Source: JBGPIT01 sp041485125
Lineage (GTDB): Bacteria > Desulfobacterota > Binatia > UTPRO1
Length of the DNA: 9,257 nt
Assembly: GCA_041485125.1 (NCBI GenBank)
Contig: JBGPIT010000196.1
Span: 1 to 9,257 of the forward strand
Direction: 5' to 3'
Positions within the stretch are counted from its first letter, which is position 1. Every line of letters starts with the position of its first letter. Shown one piece after another: positions 6,144-9,257 of the stretch. The translations under genes and the position numbers were made by a program. The notes under the pieces were generated by a model, which worked only from the letters and a program-made list of their open reading frames with translations, did not search any database and had not been told where the DNA came from.

Positions 6144-7070
6144 GTGCGCGCGCGACGACTCCTTCTCCTCGCGATCGTCGCGACGAGCCTGGTCGCCTGC
6201 GACTCCACCCACGGGTCACGCCAGGTGAGCGCGGCGGACGCGCCCGGAGACGTGTTCCAGCGCAAGCGGCCGCAGCTCCGCTTCGCCGTGATCGGCGACT
6301 TCGGCGTCGGGACGGCGCCGGAGGCGCGAGTCGCGCGCCTGGTGAAGAGCTGGCGTCCCGATCTGGTGATCACGACCGGCGACAACAACTATCCGGACGG
6401 CGCCGCGGCGACGATGGACGACCACGTCGGGCACTTCTACCACCGCTTCATCGCGCCCTATCACGGCGCGTACGGCCGTGGCGCGCTCCGCAACCGGTTC
6501 TTCCCCGCGCTCGGCAACCACGACCTCCACACCGACTACGGGCAGCCGTACTACGACTACTTCACCTTGCCGGGGAACGAGCGCTACTACGACTTCGTCG
6601 CGGGTCCGGTGCATTTCTTCGCGCTCAACAGCGACCGCCGCGAGCCCGACGGCGTCGAGCCGACGGGGCCGCAGGCCGAGTGGTTGCGCACCCGCCTGGC
6701 GACGTCGCGGGAGCCGTGGCGGATCGTCTTCTTCCACCACCCGCCCTTCACATCGGGATCGAGGCACCCACCCGCGGAGTGGATGCGCTGGCCGTTCGGC
6801 GCCTGGGGCGTCGACGCCGTCCTCACCGGCCACGATCATCAATACGAGCGCCTCGTGCATGACACGCTCTATCTCGTCGACGGCCTCGGCGGCGCGCCGA
6901 TCTACGACTTCCACGAGTCGCACGGACGCGACAGCCGCAAGCGCTACAACGACGACCACGGCGCGCTCCTCGTCACCGCGACCGCGCGCGCCATCGACTT
7001 TCGCTTCGCGTCGACGCGCGGCGACGTGATCGACACCTACCGCCTGCGGCGCCACGAGCACCGTCGCTAG
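6144..7070 (+). CDS. Metallophosphoesterase lipoprotein, purple acid phosphatase (TRAP)-like
   Basis: From GTG 6144 the product has 308 residues and starts MRARRLLLLAIVATSLVACDS, a compact lipoprotein signal with lipobox LVAC (C19). The two-metal site of calcineurin-like/purple acid phosphatases is complete: GDFG (D52), GDNNYPDG (D80 and Y83, the Tyr that binds Fe(III) and gives the purple colour), GNHD (N125, H126, D127), FFHHPPF (H198) and GHDHQYERL (H230, H232). GDNxY, HxP and GHDHQ resemble mammalian TRAP (ACP5) and its bacterial relatives more than generic metallophosphoesterases. It likely hydrolyses phosphate monoesters in the periplasm or at the outer membrane. The start is inferred from the signal peptide; a weak GGAC-like site is all that precedes it, and an upstream ATG at 6095 is out of frame. 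It is divergent from the TPR lipoprotein across 130 bp without a clear promoter. Confidence 0.85.
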   Translation: MRARRLLLLAIVATSLVACDSTHGSRQVSAADAPGDVFQRKRPQLRFAVIGDFGVGTAPEARVARLVKSWRPDLVITTGDNNYPDGAAATMDDHVGHFYHRFIAPYHGAYGRGALRNRFFPALGNHDLHTDYGQPYYDYFTLPGNERYYDFVAGPVHFFALNSDRREPDGVEPTGPQAEWLRTRLATSREPWRIVFFHHPPFTSGSRHPPAEWMRWPFGAWGVDAVLTGHDHQYERLVHDTLYLVDGLGGAPIYDFHESHGRDSRKRYNDDHGALLVTATARAIDFRFASTRGDVIDTYRLRRHEHRR

Positions 7071-7072
7071 GC

Positions 7073-7155
7073 GTATCGGTCGATTCACGAAACGACGGGT
7101 GTCGCAGCGCGCGAAAACGCCGCCACGACGTAGCGAACCGATACAATTCGTATCG
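7073..7155. repeat. GTATCG dyad elements, possible operator/promoter
   Basis: GTATCGGT (7073-7080) is a perfect 8-bp inverted copy of ACCGATAC (7137-7144), 56 bp away. The second copy is itself half of a tighter dyad, CGATAC-AATTC-GTATCG (7139-7155). Three half-sites thus lie in 83 bp just after the phosphatase stop. TACAAT (7142-7147) inside the dyad resembles a -10 hexamer, but no -35 lies 16-18 bp upstream. The layout resembles a regulator-binding site with a looping partner. The regulator and the controlled gene are unknown. Confidence 0.35.
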
Positions 7156-7433
7156 TATGTGGATTCGCGTAGTGATGCGCCGTAGCGCGGCAGCAGTGAC
7201 CAAGAATTGGGCGGCGAAATCGTAACGTCCGCGGTAGGACCATTTGCCTCGTCCGCGTCGCTCGACGCCTCACCTCCCGATCCCGCCGGATTCACGCGGG
7301 AATCTCGGAATCGCGTGCGAGCGGTGCGGCTCCGGACCGCAAAGGGGCTCGATGCAACCGCGACAAATCACGGATTTTTCGCCGGCATGCTCCGTGCACG
7401 CAGCGAGCGGTGATCCGGATTACGCTTCATACT

Positions 7434-7445
7434 GGGAGGAGAGGG
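7434..7445 (+). promoter_or_regulatory. Ribosome binding site of the ACP fusion gene
   Basis: A purine-rich stretch GGGAGGAGAGGG ends 5 nt before ATG 7451, and AGGAG within it lies 9 nt before. This favours ATG 7451 over ATG 7472 and over upstream in-frame starts, although the same bases would encode WEER in the longer frame. Confidence 0.65.
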
Positions 7446-7450
7446 AACGG

Positions 7451-8152
7451 ATGCTTGCGAAGACTCACAAGATGGACGACGACACCGAGGCGTTCCAGAC
7501 GTTCGTGTGGAACGCGCGGGTGCGCCGGGTGCTGAGCGACACGCTCGGCGTGAACGCCGAAGACCTCGCGGACGAGATCTCGCTCACCGACGATCTCGCC
7601 GCCGACTCACTCGATCTGATGCAAATCGTGATCGCGCTCGAAGAGGAGCTCGCCGTCGACATCGACGAGCGGCGGCTCGCGGCCGTCCGCACCGTCGGCG
7701 ACCTGATCGCGAGCGCGCGCGCGCTCACGGCCGCGGGCAGCGACCTGCGCAACCCGCCGCGATCGACGGATGCGGTCCGTCGCGGTCGTCATAGCGGCCT
7801 CGAGCTCAGCCGCGAGCCGCGCGAGCTTCCCTACCGTGCCACCCTGCGCGGCGGCGAGCCCGACGCGACGACGCTCTTTCGCACCGGCGTCCTGACGCCT
7901 TACTCGACCGAGGCGATCGTCGACGACGCGATTCGTGCCGGCCGAGGCTCGGCGCTCGAGATCGCGCTCCCGACCGAGAGCTCGGACTCCGAGATCGCCT
8001 ACGTGCGCGAGAACTTCGAGTGGCTCTCGTCGCGCGGTGTCCGCGTCACGATCGGCCGCGACTACCGCCCGCCGGGCTGGAGCAGCACGCTTTCGCCTCT
8101 CGCGGTGGTGGAGGACGAGCGGCGCCGCGATCAGGGCGACCGGAAGCCGTGA
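7451..8152 (+). CDS. Acyl carrier protein fused to an unrecognised C-terminal region
   Basis: A 233-residue protein. Residues about 16-92 are a clear acyl carrier domain: VRRVLSDTLGVNAEDL, then LTDDLAADSLDLMQIVIALEEEL with S53 as the phosphopantetheine site, then VDIDERRLAAVRTVGDLI. The domain could carry fatty acyl or polyketide-like chains as a thioester. Residues 97-126 are an Arg-rich linker. Residues about 126-215 contain LPYRATLRGG, LFRTGVLTPYSTEAIVDDA, SALEIALP, DSEIAYVRENFEWLSSRG and VRVTIGRDYRPPGW. This reads like an alpha-beta-alpha-beta unit, but I recognise no family. A normal ACP is 75-90 residues, so the tail more than doubles it. No ketosynthase, acyltransferase, fabF or PP-transferase gene lies nearby. 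It follows a 380-bp gap, so it likely has its own promoter. The ACP call is firm; the role of the tail is unknown. Confidence 0.88.
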   Translation: MLAKTHKMDDDTEAFQTFVWNARVRRVLSDTLGVNAEDLADEISLTDDLAADSLDLMQIVIALEEELAVDIDERRLAAVRTVGDLIASARALTAAGSDLRNPPRSTDAVRRGRHSGLELSREPRELPYRATLRGGEPDATTLFRTGVLTPYSTEAIVDDAIRAGRGSALEIALPTESSDSEIAYVRENFEWLSSRGVRVTIGRDYRPPGWSSTLSPLAVVEDERRRDQGDRKP

Positions 8153-8162
8153 TCGGCGACGA

Positions 8163-8215
8163 TGCGCTGCCCGCGGGTGAGCGCACGTAGTCGATGAACC
8201 GACGCTCGCCGCGTC
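8163..8215. terminator. Two GC hairpins between convergent ACP-fusion and barrel-protein genes
   Basis: TGCGCT (8163-8168) pairs with AGCGCA (8180-8185), enclosing CCCGCGGG. GACGC (8201-8205) pairs with GCGTC (8211-8215) around a TCGCC loop, overlapping the stop of the - strand gene. Their place between two convergent stops fits transcription termination. Neither has a T run, so this rests on position and stem only. Confidence 0.35.
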
Positions 8216-8480
8216 ACACCGACACGAGGAACAGCAGCTCCGGTATCTCGCCCAGCTGCTGCTTCGCTTGGTCCAGTGCGCCCGCTTGCTCGAGATACGA
8301 CTTCGCCGTCATCAGGTCATCGACGCGATAGAGAAAGAGAATCTCCCGCGGGTCGTCCGCGTTCCGCCAGACGCGCTCGAAATGCAGGCCGGCTTTCAGG
8401 TGATCCGCGCGGTGCGACTCCATCGTGCGCTTCCACGCTTCGGCGTCCGCGACTCTGTGCCGTCCCAGAATGTAGTGCAT
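8214..8480 (-). CDS. Small dimeric alpha/beta-barrel (ABM-like) protein
   Basis: An 88-residue protein with the pattern of small ferredoxin-like-fold dimers: MHYILGRHRVADAEAWKRTM (1-20; strand then the Asp-x-x-x-Trp helix), AGLHFERVWRNADDPREILFLYRVDDL (30-56; strand, N-x-DDP turn, strand) and AKSYLEQAGALDQAKQQLG (59-77), ending IPELLFLVSV. This is the 'V-H-x-V-x-D-x-x-x-W ... NxDDPxE ... F-WDD' form seen in antibiotic-biosynthesis-monooxygenase-like hypothetical proteins. No cofactor-binding residue stands out and the substrate is unknown. ATG 8480 is chosen because the conserved first strand begins there; no good Shine-Dalgarno is visible. It lies 29 bp after the response-regulator stop on the same strand, likely in the same transcript. 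Confidence 0.75.
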   Translation of the reverse strand: MHYILGRHRVADAEAWKRTMESHRADHLKAGLHFERVWRNADDPREILFLYRVDDLMTAKSYLEQAGALDQAKQQLGEIPELLFLVSV

Positions 8481-8509
8481 GCTCGATGATGTTGCGGCAG
8501 TATCGCGCG

Positions 8510-8923
8510 TCAGCAGTAGCGCTTCACGATGTTGACGACCCGGTCGAGGACGGCGGGCTTCTTGAAGAACGGCAACCCCAACGCCGTGGCGCGGTCCTCG
8601 ATGCTGTCGTCTGCCGAGTAGGCGATCGTCGGTATCCCCGATAGCTGAGGATCGGCGACCTGCTCGGCGCGAAACTCCCACCCGTCTTTCCGGGGCATGA
8701 ACATGTCGAGCAGGATGAGACAGGGTTGCAGGCCCGCGCGCAGCTGCCCGAGGGCGTCGATGCCGTCGGCGGCGCAACGCACGGTGAAACCGTTGCGCTC
8801 GAGGAGCGCCGCCATCGCGTCGCGTGTGGCCTCGTCGTCGTCGACGATGAGAATTGGATGGTGACTCCGACCGGGCAGCATGGAGGAAAGCATATCAGCG
8901 GCTGAAGTGGTGCGTATACGCAT
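8510..8923 (-). CDS. Single-domain response regulator (CheY-like receiver)
   Basis: A 137-residue receiver without an output domain. Numbered from ATG 8923: acidic pocket in ILIVDDDEATR (D28, D29), phosphoacceptor D73 in LILLDMFMPRKDGWEF, S103 in TIAYSAD at the switch Thr/Ser position, and conserved Lys in FFKKPAVLD (K122). All residues needed for phosphorylation are present. Family knowledge: such proteins pass phosphate or signal by protein contact, as in motility or phosphorelays. The cognate kinase is not in the window. The start is uncertain: ATG 8923, 8893 and 8881 are all in frame and the receiver proper begins near residue 22, so the first ~18 residues may be untranslated. The DUF1003 gene ends 27 bp upstream and the barrel protein follows 29 bp downstream, all on one strand. 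Confidence 0.92.
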   Translation of the reverse strand: MRIRTTSAADMLSSMLPGRSHHPILIVDDDEATRDAMAALLERNGFTVRCAADGIDALGQLRAGLQPCLILLDMFMPRKDGWEFRAEQVADPQLSGIPTIAYSADDSIEDRATALGLPFFKKPAVLDRVVNIVKRYC

Positions 8924-8950
8924 CTTCGCACCCCGCCCGACTATGTGTGT

Positions 8951-9257
8951 TCAGGGTGCCGCGTCGAGGCGGTCGAGGCGTGCGGCCACGTCGCGGAGCA
9001 TCGCATCGATCTCGTTCAGGCGCCGATAGGTGCGGACGTTTACCTCGTAGTCGAGCTCGGCGCGCTCGTCGGCGTGGGCGCTCTGTCGGTTCTGACTGAT
9101 GAGCAAGAAGCCGGTGATGAAGATCGCCTCGATCGAGAGGATGATGCCGAGGAGCCCGAACGGGTACGCATCGAAGGCGTGGAGCATCGCGATCAGGCCG
9201 GTGTTGATCGTCACCCACAGCGCGAACCAGAGCCCGTGCACGACGAGGAACTGCGGC
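8951..9257 (-). CDS. DUF1003 family membrane protein, C-terminal part (5' end outside window)
   Basis: The frame is open to the window edge; 101 residues are visible. Two membrane helices are clear: PFLVV-like start continuing HGLWFALWVTINTGLI, and FGLLGIILSIEAIFITGFLL. Between them is the DUF1003 motif AFDAYPF. After them comes LISQNRQSAHADERAELDYEVN, another family hallmark, followed by a charged, probably coiled tail (RTYRRLNEIDAMLRDVAARLDRLDAAP). The family, usually 130-190 residues long, is a conserved two-helix inner-membrane protein of unknown function. The GTG at 9241 could be mistaken for a start, but upstream codons continue the first helix, so the gene is cut by the window. It lies first in a probable unit with the response regulator. 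Confidence 0.88.
   Translation of the reverse strand, partial: PQFLVVHGLWFALWVTINTGLIAMLHAFDAYPFGLLGIILSIEAIFITGFLLISQNRQSAHADERAELDYEVNVRTYRRLNEIDAMLRDVAARLDRLDAAP

Larger units (their letters stand above)
7071..7450. other. 380-bp intergenic region with dyad repeats
   Basis: This is the only long gap in the window. It is more AT-rich around 7136-7160 than its surroundings. It holds the GTATCG inverted repeats (listed separately) and an imperfect hairpin GATCCCGC (7279-7286) / GCGGGAATC (7296-7304) with one bulged base and a 9-nt loop. A TTTTT run at 7374-7378 has no proper stem before it. Open frames crossing it on either strand have no recognisable motif. The ACP frame is open back to 7244, so part of 7352-7450 could be coding if an upstream start is used. 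I saw no tRNA or recognisable riboswitch. Confidence 0.6.

Noticed and set aside
6014..6388. 125-residue N-terminal extension of the TPR lipoprotein frame
   Set aside because: ATG 6013 has an ideal GGAGG site and starts a perfect lipoprotein signal. The extension runs into the divergent phosphatase gene.
6216..7295. 359-residue - strand open frame over the phosphatase
   Set aside because: It has Val/Arg/Glu-rich shadow composition and no motif; the opposite strand has a complete metallophosphatase site.
7349..7380. Possible intrinsic terminator ending in TTTTT at 7374-7378
   Set aside because: Only about three base pairs of stem can form before the T run.

Overview
This is a GC-rich, densely coding bacterial chromosomal window. 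The gene set (orotate phosphoribosyltransferase, GH15 glucoamylase/trehalase-like enzyme, lipoproteins with bacterial lipoboxes, DUF1003, DUF1330, a CheY-like receiver) points to a Gram-negative, probably uncultured soil or sediment lineage of the Myxococcota/Desulfobacterota/Binatota/Proteobacteria kind. The sequence alone does not fix the phylum. No rRNA, tRNA, CRISPR array, insertion sequence or phage module was seen. Most other long open frames are antisense or out-of-frame shadows caused by the GC-rich third codon position.

Layout. 1-775 is a small accessory or decaying patch on the + strand. It holds the 3' end of a VapC-type PIN toxin, then a gene remnant in which the N-terminal double zinc ribbon of a large adenylate/guanylate-cyclase-AAA-TPR protein is joined out of frame to what looks like that protein's last ~20 residues, then a 70-residue unknown protein. 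824-3246 (- strand) holds a GH15 hydrolase followed 50 bp later by pyrE. 3306-4346 (+ strand) is a tight pair: a COG2945-type alpha/beta hydrolase and a DUF1330 protein, 3 bp apart. 4361-6013 (- strand) is a TPR lipoprotein rich in conserved-looking histidine motifs. It is divergent from a lipoprotein of the purple-acid-phosphatase type (6144-7070, + strand).

7071-7450 is the only long non-coding gap and carries inverted repeats built on GTATCG. It is followed by an acyl carrier protein fused to an unrecognised ~110-residue C-terminal region (7451-8152, + strand), which is the most novel-looking protein here. 8214-9257 (- strand) is a likely three-gene unit: DUF1003 membrane protein (cut by the window end), single-domain response regulator, and a small dimeric alpha/beta-barrel protein.

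How they work together. I see no single dedicated pathway. The supportable functional pairings are GH15-pyrE (same strand, short gap), hydrolase-DUF1330 (probable translational coupling), the divergent pair of exported lipoproteins, and DUF1003-receiver-barrel. At each of the three convergent junctions a GC-rich hairpin sits at or over a stop codon, probably serving as a compact two-way transcription end. I found no convincing complete new defence or mobile system. The strongest leads are the ACP fusion protein and the collapsed cyclase gene.
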